11,127 nucleotides of DNA from assembly GCA_052033935.1 (NCBI GenBank), contig JBPOJE010000087.1:1-11127 (forward strand), written 5' to 3'. A model generated the notes under the pieces. It was not told the DNA's origin. It was given only the letters and a program-made list of their open reading frames with translations, and made no database searches. This document shows positions 1 to 6,145 of the stretch, in pieces (the stretch's first letter is position 1; every line of letters starts with the position of its first letter). The stretch comes from JAGVUD01 sp052033935 (GTDB lineage: Bacteria; Armatimonadota; UBA5829; DSUL01). The position numbers and the translations under genes were made by a program.

Positions 1-880
1 CGGTCTGGCCGTTGACGGCAACGGGCGCGAACTTGTGCACTACCCCTGCGTCTGGATGCTTCGGCTCGCTGTTCAGGAAGTAGCGATGACGGACATCACC
101 AGCAGGAAAGGGCAGCAACGGGGGCCGAGAGGACCGCATGATGTGCACCACCAAGATGCTAGCCTCAACCCACGTTTTGACCGGGACACTCGGGCTGTCG
201 GGCAGCACGACTTCCTCGGGCTTCGTCCCGACAAGCAGTTCTGCGACGTTCGCCAGAAGCTCCGGCAGGGTGTGCTCGCCGGACGCAGAACCGGATGCCT
301 TATCGGGCTTGGGGGTTTCGCCCGTGACAGCCGGCTGCTTGGTGATGCCTTCCTGAGGTGCAAGCACCCCCCGCCAGGGCGTGCGCAAGCCGGGCGTTCT
401 GCGCAAACGCCTCAATGCCCGCGCCGGTCATCGAAACAGGTCCAATCGCCTCCAGAAACCGCACGGCAGCTTCGACGTCAGCAAGCGCAACTTTACAGAC
501 CAGTTTCGCCGCAAGCTCGCCTTCAATCCGGTTGTCGTAGAGGCACCACTGCTGGCCGTTTGTGAGAACAACCCAGCGGCGATTGTTCGTGAATGCGTAA
601 ACCAGGCCCTGCTTCACGTGTACATCGTTGAGTTCGATATTCCAGGCCTTCGCATCGAGAAACCACGTGTGCTCAGAGTTGGCAGAATCGTGTAGTCCGG
701 CTTCTGGTTGTTGGTGTCTATGCCTTGCGGCAGGATTTCGATTGTCTTGTACCCAGCGGCGTGGATCAAAGGGCGAATAATCCAGTCGCATGTGGCGGCC
801 TCGTTCATGCCTGGAGAGGAACTCGCCAGATTCAGTGCCTCGGAGACCGCATCGCGCAAAGCTGTTTTCGTATCCGTCAT
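1..880 (-). pseudogene. Type I restriction R-subunit-like nuclease, frameshifted and cut by the window edge
   Basis: Three minus-strand frames join into one protein of at least 293 residues. Frame one starts at ATG 880 (MTDTKTALRDAVSEAL...) and runs to about 681, ending at KPDYTILP. Frame two continues with NSEHTWFLDAKAWN to GIEAFAQNARLAHALAG near 372. Frame three runs from VLAPQEGITKQPAV to position 1, with YFLNSEPKHPDAG near its end and no stop. The N-terminal part is an HSDR_N-like PD-(D/E)xK nuclease domain: PDY and DAK form the catalytic core and QGLVYA a following Q-x3-Y element. The first break lies between PDY and DAK, so the unrepaired product would be a short inactive peptide. The breaks look like one missing base near 680-682 and one extra base in the C6/G6 run at 367-372. 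Gene decay and sequencing error both fit. It lies 34 bp beyond the glycan operon and is unrelated to it. Confidence 0.7.
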
Positions 881-900
881 TCGTGTTCGGACCCTTCGAC

Positions 901-916
901 AGTGATAGACATCACT
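901..916 (-). other. Short hairpin overlapping the last glycosyltransferase stop
   Basis: AGTGAT-GTCT-ATCACT on the minus strand is a perfect 6-bp inverted repeat whose first arm includes the last two bases of the TAG stop at 915-917. It has no T-run, so it is not a classical terminator. It could mark the 3' end of the glycan operon or modulate read-through into the nuclease gene 20 bases beyond. Confidence 0.35.
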
Positions 917-2123
917 ACTCCGCGCGGGAGCAGGGTTCCTTCCCACGCGCGGCGACCTCGTCCATCAGCGCCCAGAACTCGGAGCACATGCGCTGGCGCG
1001 TAAAAAGCTCGCGGGCGCGAGCCTGACCGGCCGCGCCGAAACTCCGGCGAAGCTCCTCCGAAGAAGCCAGGGTCTTGAGGCGGTCCGCCAGAACTGCGGC
1101 GTCGTCAACCGGGACTACAAACCCCGTCTCACCCTCGACGATCATCTCCTTCGCCCCACCCCAGTTCGTCGCGGCCATAGGCTTCCCGGCAGCCATCGCT
1201 TCGAGCACGATGGTCGGGAAGCTGTCGGGAAGCGTGGAGGGCAGCACGCAGATATCGAGCGCCGCAAGAACATCCGGCCCGTCGGTGCGGTAGCCCGAAA
1301 GGCACACGCGCTCCGAGAGGCCCAGTTCGCCGACCTTGCGCCGGAGGTCTTCAACGAGATACTCCTGCTCCACGAACGCATCACCCACAAGCAGGTACTT
1401 CACGCCCGGAGCATCGCCCGCGATCCGCGCGGCCGCATCCAGAAGATAGCCCTGCCCCTTCCCGCGCGAGACGCGCCCCAGCGTTCCGATGACGACGTCC
1501 TCCGGCGCGAAGCCGAACTCCGCGCGCACCCGCTCGCGCCCGGACGCCGACGCAAACCGCTCCACGTCTATCCCGTTGTGAAGAACGCGGATGTTGCGCG
1601 CGGCGGGGTTGTCGGCGAGCATATGCTCCCGCACCGCGCCCGACACGGTGATGACGACATCCGAAAGCGCGGGCGCCATTCGCGCCGTGAGTTTCCTCAC
1701 GAAACCCGGCGACACCACCATCTCGTGCGAATGCCACACGTGCGGACGGCACGTGAGCTTCGCTGCTATCGCTCCTGGAATGACAGCGGTCGTGTTGGAG
1801 TGAACAACGTCTATCTTGTCCCGCAGAATCTGGCGCACGATGGACGCAGTACTCCAGGCGAAGTAAGCGCAGTAGAGCCCAAATCTGTGCGGGGTGAAGT
1901 AGCGCCTGCGCAGAACTGCCAGCTTGAGTTCGCGGTACGGGACGGAGATTTCGGCGAGCTTCGCGGCAAGGCGTCCCTGATACGGCACGTCGTTCGGGAG
2001 GATCACGGACGGGCTCCAGCACGAGGGGTCATGGCCTTCGAGCAACCCGAGCAGGATCATGTCCGCGCCGTACATCTCGTTGGAGGAGTGAACGAAGAGC
2101 GCTCTGCGCGGTGCGGCGGACAA
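915..2123 (-). CDS. Family 4 glycosyltransferase
   Basis: This 402-residue GT-B glycosyltransferase has an N-terminal half opening RALFVHSSNEMYGADMILL (7-25), the common acceptor-side start with a glycine loop. A middle region HVWHSHEMV (128-136) and ITVSGAVREHM (158-168) leads into LHNGIDVERF (181-190). The donor-side half has VIGTLGRVSRGKGQGYLLDA (211-230, with the K of the phosphate-binding loop), YLLVGD (243-248) and the signature PDSFPTIVLEAMAAGKPMAAT (299-319). In that signature the first acid of the family EX7E motif is Asp (D300) and the second is E308; this change is conservative and frequent in the family. It begins with TTG 2 bp after the acyltransferase stop and is the last gene of the glycan block. 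Donor and linkage are not predictable from sequence. Confidence 0.87.
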   Translation of the reverse strand: MSAAPRRALFVHSSNEMYGADMILLGLLEGHDPSCWSPSVILPNDVPYQGRLAAKLAEISVPYRELKLAVLRRRYFTPHRFGLYCAYFAWSTASIVRQILRDKIDVVHSNTTAVIPGAIAAKLTCRPHVWHSHEMVVSPGFVRKLTARMAPALSDVVITVSGAVREHMLADNPAARNIRVLHNGIDVERFASASGRERVRAEFGFAPEDVVIGTLGRVSRGKGQGYLLDAAARIAGDAPGVKYLLVGDAFVEQEYLVEDLRRKVGELGLSERVCLSGYRTDGPDVLAALDICVLPSTLPDSFPTIVLEAMAAGKPMAATNWGGAKEMIVEGETGFVVPVDDAAVLADRLKTLASSEELRRSFGAAGQARARELFTRQRMCSEFWALMDEVAARGKEPCSRAE

Positions 2124-2125
2124 CG

Positions 2126-2863
2126 CTACGACTCCGACCCGGAAGTCGGCGGCGCTTCACCTTCGCCGCGCATTCGGATGACCTTCGCCGGAACGCCGAC
2201 TACGATGGCAAACGGCGGCACATCCTTCGTGACGACGGCTCCCGTCGCGATGATCGCGCCCTCGCCCACCGTGACGCCGTCCAGAATGCAGCAATTCGCC
2301 CCCAGCCACACGTCGTCGCCGATGATGATTCCCTTGCGTGTGGTTCCCTGCGATTTCATGGGGACGTCGGTGCGCTCGAAGTTGTGCTGCTCGGCGAGGA
2401 TACTCACGCGGGGGCCCATCATCACGTTTTGGCCTATGCGAATGCCGCCCGCCGCGCCCATATACGCGAACGCTCCGATGTTGGAGCCGTCGCCGATTTC
2501 GAACCCGACGCCGATTTCGCCGCCATAGTAGCCGGACGGCCGGATCATGGCATAGCGCGCCATGGTGACGTTGTTGCCAATGCGGACGCCTTCCGCGGAA
2601 AGCCCCTGAATCTCGGCGTAGTCCTCAGCGACGAAGCTGCGCCCCACCCTCACGAGACGCGGGTTGCGGATGGTCACATGCTTTCCGATGAACAGCATCC
2701 CCCGCACGCCGCCCAGCCATGGCCGCCGCCAGAGCCCGCGCAGGAACGCAAGGCCCGTCGTCCAAAGCATCGCGAAGATGGCCGCTGTAGGCATGCGATC
2801 GTCAATGCGGAAATCGGGGTTCTTCTTGATTGCGCGCGCGAGCTTGAGCACGAGGTTTCGCAT
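2126..2863 (-). CDS. Hexapeptide-repeat O-acyltransferase (left-handed beta-helix)
   Basis: This 245-residue acyltransferase, most likely acetyl-CoA-dependent, would acetylate a sugar hydroxyl. From about residue 57 to 226 it is made of imperfect hexapeptide turns (for example VRIGNNVTMARYAMI, FEIGDGSNIGAFAYM, IRIGQNVMMGPRVSI, IIIGDDVWLGANCCI, VTVGEGAIIATGAVV) that fold as a left-handed beta-helix. The candidate catalytic histidine is H160 in LAEQHNFE, before the loop that shapes the active site, followed by the typical VVGVPAKVIR closing strand (221-230). The first 55 residues hold a hydrophobic stretch (about 26-40) that may associate with the membrane. It resembles WcaF and maltose/galactoside acetyltransferase-like enzymes of exopolysaccharide loci. 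It overlaps the upstream glycosyltransferase by 1 bp and leaves 2 bp to the next gene. The acceptor is probably a residue of the glycan made by its neighbours. Confidence 0.85.
   Translation of the reverse strand: MRNLVLKLARAIKKNPDFRIDDRMPTAAIFAMLWTTGLAFLRGLWRRPWLGGVRGMLFIGKHVTIRNPRLVRVGRSFVAEDYAEIQGLSAEGVRIGNNVTMARYAMIRPSGYYGGEIGVGFEIGDGSNIGAFAYMGAAGGIRIGQNVMMGPRVSILAEQHNFERTDVPMKSQGTTRKGIIIGDDVWLGANCCILDGVTVGEGAIIATGAVVTKDVPPFAIVVGVPAKVIRMRGEGEAPPTSGSES
2132..2135 (-). promoter_or_regulatory. Ribosome binding site for a TTG start
   Basis: GGAG, within the last codons of the acyltransferase, lies 8 bases before the TTG at 2123. The next in-frame ATG would delete the first beta-strand (RALFVHSS), so the TTG is preferred. 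Confidence 0.5.
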
Positions 2864-3816
2864 CAGGCGTCACTCCTTCGCGGCGGACGCAGGGCGAGTT
2901 GAATAGCCTTCGCAGCGCACCGGCCCATATACTCGCCTTCGAACCGCCACTTGCTGTCCCTGCTCTTTGCAGCCCTGAGCCGGTACAGCACGGCCCGCAG
3001 CCCGAGCCCTCCGGCAAAAGCAAGCATCATCGCCGAGGTTGAGAGCCGAGCGTGTCCGCGCCCATGCCAGCTTGCTGTGCTGTCCAGCCACATGGTGCTC
3101 GTCTTGCCTGCGACTCCCTTGGAACTTGCTCCCCAGTAGTGATTCACCGTAACACCGGGCAGATAGTGCAGCAGATAGCCACACTTCAGCGCGCGCTCGC
3201 ACCACTCCATGTCCTCGGCAAACATAAACCAGCTTTCGTCCAGAAAGCCAACGTCGCGCCACACATCCTTCCGGGCGCACAGACAGGCACCCGAGAGCCA
3301 CTCCACGCTCACTGGCTCGCGATGCACGCCGGCCACCAGATTCATGCCCCGGAACAGGCGGGTTCTGGGAAACAGCCTCGTCAGAAAGAAGTACTGGCAG
3401 AACACGCGCCACACGGTTGGCTGGTACCCGCAGGAGGTCACCTGCAGCGTTCCCCCCGGCTGCGGCAGGTCCGGGCAGACCGCTCCCACATCGGGGTTCT
3501 CGCGCAGGTAGTGGACTATCTTCTCTAGAGCGCCGTCAACGACGACGGTGTCGGGATTGAGCAGAATCTGCACATCGCCCGAAGCCTCCGCCAGGGCGAC
3601 GTTGTTCGCCTTGGCGAAGCCCAGGTTCTCGGCGCTTCGCGTCAGACGCACCCCCGGGAACTCCTTCGCTGCCATGTCCGCCGAGCCGTCGGACGAGGCG
3701 TTGTCAACGACAAACACTTCCATTTCGAGCGACGGAGTCTGTTCGTACACCGAGCGCAGGCAGTCGCGGAGCAGGTCGCGGGTGTTGTAGTTGACGATGA
3801 TGACGCTGAAGTCCAC
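2863..3816 (-). CDS. Family 2 glycosyltransferase, rhamnosyltransferase-like
   Basis: This 317-residue GT-A glycosyltransferase has the full family-2 pattern: MDFSVIIVNYNTRDLL (1-16), VFVVDNASSDGS (34-45), ENLGFAKANNVAL (63-75), the DxD-like metal site LLNPDT (85-90), VEWLSGACLCARKDVW (171-186) and the catalytic acid segment FMFAEDMEWCERA (197-209). This layout is typical of WbbL/RfbF-like rhamnosyltransferases, although the donor sugar is not proven. The C-terminal part (about 260-285) is hydrophobic or amphipathic and may hold the enzyme at the membrane. The start is GTG, 6 bp after the previous stop, with only a weak and distant ribosome binding site, so translation probably relies on coupling. 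The stop overlaps the next ATG (TGATG). Confidence 0.85.
   Translation of the reverse strand: MDFSVIIVNYNTRDLLRDCLRSVYEQTPSLEMEVFVVDNASSDGSADMAAKEFPGVRLTRSAENLGFAKANNVALAEASGDVQILLNPDTVVVDGALEKIVHYLRENPDVGAVCPDLPQPGGTLQVTSCGYQPTVWRVFCQYFFLTRLFPRTRLFRGMNLVAGVHREPVSVEWLSGACLCARKDVWRDVGFLDESWFMFAEDMEWCERALKCGYLLHYLPGVTVNHYWGASSKGVAGKTSTMWLDSTASWHGRGHARLSTSAMMLAFAGGLGLRAVLYRLRAAKSRDSKWRFEGEYMGRCAAKAIQLALRPPRRSDA
2873..2878 (-). promoter_or_regulatory. Ribosome binding site of the acyltransferase
   Basis: AAGGAG lies 9 bases before the ATG at 2863, inside the end of the upstream glycosyltransferase gene. It confirms the overlapping TGATG start. Confidence 0.6.
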
Positions 3817-3822
3817 GGCGGT

Positions 3823-5034
3823 TCAGGCGTTGCCTTCCCACACATCGCGCTCGTATATCTCCAGCAGGCGCGCATCGGCGGCCTGCTGGCTGTGATTATT
3901 CACCACGAACTTCCGCCCGGCGCGGCCGATAGCGAGAGCCTTTTCGGGGTTCGAGAGCAGGTCTATCACGGCGGCAGCAAAGCTCTCGGCACCATCCGCT
4001 ATGACGACGTTCCGGCCATCGGTAAGCCCCATCCCCTCAGCCCCGACCTGCGTAGTCACAACCGGACGTCCGTACGCCATCGCCTCGATGATCTTGCCCT
4101 TGATGCCGCTGCCGACCCGCAGCGGCGCAATGGAGATCCGCGCCCCCTGCAGGTACGGCGCGACCTCGGGAACAGGACCGGTGACCGATATGGCCTTGCG
4201 CGTGCCCAGTTCCAGAATCTCCGGCGGAGGAGCGCTTCCGACGATGTTCAGAGTCACGTCCTGATTGGCCTCCCGGATGAGCGGCAAGATATCATTCGCG
4301 AACCAGAGCATGGCGTCCACGTTCGGATGGTGTGAATAGGCACCTACGTAAACGAGGCTGGGATCGGGGATCTCGGATTCGGGCGGCCGGCAGGCGTCTG
4401 TGTCTATCCCCGTGGGCAGGGTGACAGCGCGCCTAGCCCCGGCAGATAACACTTCCTCCGAGTCGCGATCGGTGACCGTGAGAACGCAGTCCACGCTACG
4501 AAGCACCGTCTTCTCGGCGCGTTCGGTGGCCACCCACTTGCGGCGCAGCGCCGTGCGGGATTCCGGCGGGGCGTTCTCGAAATCGCGCTTGCGCCGGATG
4601 TACTCGACGTCGTGCTCCAACATCACCCGCCTGCACGACTGCCCCTGAAGGTCGCCGAGAGCGGCGAACCAGAAATCGTAATGAATCAGATCGGCGCTCA
4701 CGGACGCGGCGCGGTTCTTCACAGCGCGGCTGAAGGCTCCCGGGCAGCCGTAGAACGCATCCATCGGCCAGCCACGCAGCCGAGACAGCAGAGTATATCC
4801 CGCGCGGTAGAGCACCCGGTGAGCGAGAGTGCGCCTGTGCGGGGCTTCGATTGCGACGACCTCACCGTAACGCTTGAGATCGCCCGCGAGCGCCCGCTCC
4901 TCGGCGCTTCGCACCACCGTCACGAGATGAATCTCGTGCTTGCGCGAGAGCACCTCCAGATGCCGCAGCAGCCGGATCTTCGCTCCGCCATCCACCGGAA
5001 GCGGGAACAGCGGAGCGGCAAATACCATCCTCAA
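3823..5034 (-). CDS. Glycosyltransferase, GT-B fold, family 4 type
   Basis: This 403-residue GT-B glycosyltransferase is predicted cytoplasmic or loosely membrane-bound and would transfer a sugar from a nucleotide-sugar to a growing glycan. The N-terminal Rossmann-like half begins VFAAPLFPLPVDGGAKIR, with a glycine-rich acceptor-side loop. EHDVEYIRR (140-148) matches the conserved D/E-H-[ND]-x-E region of such enzymes. The C-terminal donor-binding half has LVYVGAYSHHPNVDAM (227-242) and RVGSGIKGKIIEAMAYGRPVVTT (306-328), where E317 is the nucleotide-sugar-contacting acid. The P-N-x-D-A and G-S-G-x-K pattern is like the glycosyltransferases of exopolysaccharide and exosortase-linked loci. It starts at a TTG that overlaps the kinase stop (ATTGA) with a good upstream GGGAGG, and ends 6 bp before the next gene. 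Donor and linkage cannot be told from sequence. Confidence 0.85.
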   Translation of the reverse strand: MRMVFAAPLFPLPVDGGAKIRLLRHLEVLSRKHEIHLVTVVRSAEERALAGDLKRYGEVVAIEAPHRRTLAHRVLYRAGYTLLSRLRGWPMDAFYGCPGAFSRAVKNRAASVSADLIHYDFWFAALGDLQGQSCRRVMLEHDVEYIRRKRDFENAPPESRTALRRKWVATERAEKTVLRSVDCVLTVTDRDSEEVLSAGARRAVTLPTGIDTDACRPPESEIPDPSLVYVGAYSHHPNVDAMLWFANDILPLIREANQDVTLNIVGSAPPPEILELGTRKAISVTGPVPEVAPYLQGARISIAPLRVGSGIKGKIIEAMAYGRPVVTTQVGAEGMGLTDGRNVVIADGAESFAAAVIDLLSNPEKALAIGRAGRKFVVNNHSQQAADARLLEIYERDVWEGNA

Positions 5035-6038
5035 TCACGGACCTCCCACGCCTGCGCGCCGCTCGGCTCGAACCGGAACGGAGCGATCTGGCCCCCGGCT
5101 TTCACGAGCGCCTCAGCGACCCTGTGTTTGTGCGGAAACTCGCAGAAGAACAGCAGATACCCACCTCCGCCCGCGCCCAGCACCTTGCCGCCGATAGCGC
5201 CGTTGTCGCGCCCGATGGTGTAAAGCTCGTCAATCTGAGAGTTCGATATCTGGGAGTCCAAGTGCTTCTTCTCCTCCCACGCAACGTGCAGAAGCTCGCC
5301 GAACTCGCGCAGGCGGCCGCGCAGAAGCAGGTTCTTCATTTCGGTGGCAATCACCTTGGAATGGTCGAGGCTGCGCATCACGTCCTCGGCATTAGCCTGC
5401 ACCGCGCCGATCTGGCGGTCGAGGATCCTGGCGGACGGGCGCGTCTTACCCGTATAGCAGAGAAGCAGCGAGTATTCGAGTTCGTTGAGCGTCTCCGGAG
5501 CAATGCGGAGCGGATTGACGATAACCGCGCCCGCTGTGAACTCGATGAAGTTGAACCCACCGAACGCGGCGGCGTACTGATCCTGCATGCCGCCCTTCAT
5601 CCCGATGTCCTGCCGCTCGATTTTGTACGCAAGCTGAGCGATCTCGTAAGTCGAGAGGGGCTCACGGTGCAGGGACGACAGCGCGGAAAGCAGTGCGACG
5701 ACCATGGTGGACGACGAGCCGAGGCCCGAGCCGGGAGGGGCGTCGGAATGCAGGAACAGGTCCATTCCCTCGCCGTTTCCGAAATGCGCGATGGCGCCCT
5801 TGACGATGTCCAGCTCGCCGTCATAGACGAACTCGCGGTCGGCGTTGTAGCGGGCGATAATGTCGTAATCGAGGCTGGTCACACTTATCTCACGGCCTTC
5901 CGTTCGAGCGACGGAGGTGTAGGCGAACTTGTCAATGGTGGTGGAAAGCACCACCCCGCCCCTGTCCTCGAGATAAGGGGAGACATCCGTCCCTCCTCCA
6001 GCAAAACTGATGCGCAGCGGCGCTTTACTTCGAATCAT
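5031..6038 (-). CDS. hddA: GHMP sugar kinase, D-glycero-D-manno-heptose-7-phosphate kinase type
   Basis: This 335-residue cytoplasmic GHMP-family kinase phosphorylates the anomeric hydroxyl of a sugar (for HddA, heptose 7-phosphate to the 1,7-bisphosphate on the GDP-heptose route). The N-terminal substrate motif RISFAGGGTDV (9-19), the ATP loop PPGSGLGSSST (101-111), GMQDQYAAAFGG with D153 (150-161), and the C-terminal glycine motif KVLGAGGGGYLLFF (285-298) are all intact. Length and the AGGGTD signature fit HddA and close relatives, which include fucokinase-like and other sugar-1-kinases. The partner genes expected for GDP-heptose synthesis (isomerase gmhA, phosphatase gmhB, guanylyltransferase hddC) are not in the window, so the exact sugar is uncertain. 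The stop overlaps the following TTG start, placing it at the head of the five-gene glycosylation block. Family assignment is firm; the gene symbol is provisional. Confidence 0.8.
   Translation of the reverse strand: MIRSKAPLRISFAGGGTDVSPYLEDRGGVVLSTTIDKFAYTSVARTEGREISVTSLDYDIIARYNADREFVYDGELDIVKGAIAHFGNGEGMDLFLHSDAPPGSGLGSSSTMVVALLSALSSLHREPLSTYEIAQLAYKIERQDIGMKGGMQDQYAAAFGGFNFIEFTAGAVIVNPLRIAPETLNELEYSLLLCYTGKTRPSARILDRQIGAVQANAEDVMRSLDHSKVIATEMKNLLLRGRLREFGELLHVAWEEKKHLDSQISNSQIDELYTIGRDNGAIGGKVLGAGGGGYLLFFCEFPHKHRVAEALVKAGGQIAPFRFEPSGAQAWEVRD
5042..5047 (-). promoter_or_regulatory. Ribosome binding site supporting a TTG start
   Basis: GGGAGG, inside the last codons of the kinase gene, lies 7 bases before the TTG at 5034. 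The in-frame ATG at 5028 would be 13 bases away, so the TTG is the better start. Confidence 0.6.
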
Positions 6039-6045
6039 CATGTGT

Positions 6046-6050
6046 CTCCC
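6046..6050 (-). promoter_or_regulatory. Ribosome binding site fixing the GHMP kinase start
   Basis: GGGAG lies 7 bases before the ATG at 6038 and 4 bases before the adjacent ATG at 6041. The spacing favours 6038 and argues against a longer N-terminus reaching into the upstream hairpin. Confidence 0.6.
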
Positions 6051-6056
6051 GCACAA

Positions 6057-6082
6057 GCCCGGCATAATCACAAAGGCCGGGC
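6057..6082. terminator. GC-rich inverted repeat, possible terminator
   Basis: GCCCGGC (6057-6063) and GCCGGGC (6076-6082) form a perfect 7-bp stem with a 12-base loop. On the plus strand the stem is followed by GTTTTTGA, the layout of a Rho-independent terminator, although no plus-strand gene is evident. On the minus strand it is preceded by an A-tract and followed only by TTG, so it would be a weaker terminator or an attenuator. It ends about 19 bases before the GHMP kinase ATG, so it could also affect translation of that gene. Confidence 0.4.
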
Positions 6083-6103
6083 GTTTTTGAAGCATACCCC
6101 CGT

Positions 6104-6119
6104 GGTGTTATGCAACACC
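6104..6119 (-). other. Second hairpin or palindrome in the same gap
   Basis: GGTGTT-GCAT-AACACC on the minus strand has perfect 6-bp arms around a 4-base loop. It sits directly after the 6121-6135 hairpin. As DNA it is a near-palindrome that a dimeric regulator could bind; as RNA it is a short stem-loop. No T-run follows. Confidence 0.4.
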
Positions 6120-6120
6120 C

Positions 6121-6135
6121 GGCGGCAATACCGCC
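6121..6135 (-). other. Hairpin just downstream of sulfatase-like gene 2
   Basis: GGCGG-TATTG-CCGCC on the minus strand forms a perfect 5-bp stem with a 5-base loop, 10 bases past the stop codon. There is no following T-run; it could protect the 3' end or cause weak pausing. Confidence 0.4.
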
Positions 6136-6145
6136 AGAGAGCAGC

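Noticed and set aside
367..372. C6/G6 homopolymer as a phase-variation switch of the nuclease
   Set aside because: Six bases is short for a contingency tract, and a second break at 680-682 outside any repeat must also be repaired, so switching at one tract would not restore the protein.
1181..1230. Asp instead of Glu at the first position of the EX7E motif in the last glycosyltransferase as a sign of inactivity
   Set aside because: PDSFPTIVLEAM-type motifs are common in active-looking family 4 enzymes, and the second Glu and the phosphate-loop Lys are present.
6039..6095. Longer N-terminus for the GHMP kinase starting near 6095
   Set aside because: It would run through the hairpin and adds sequence not expected before the conserved start of the family; GGGAG is well placed only for the ATG at 6038/6041.
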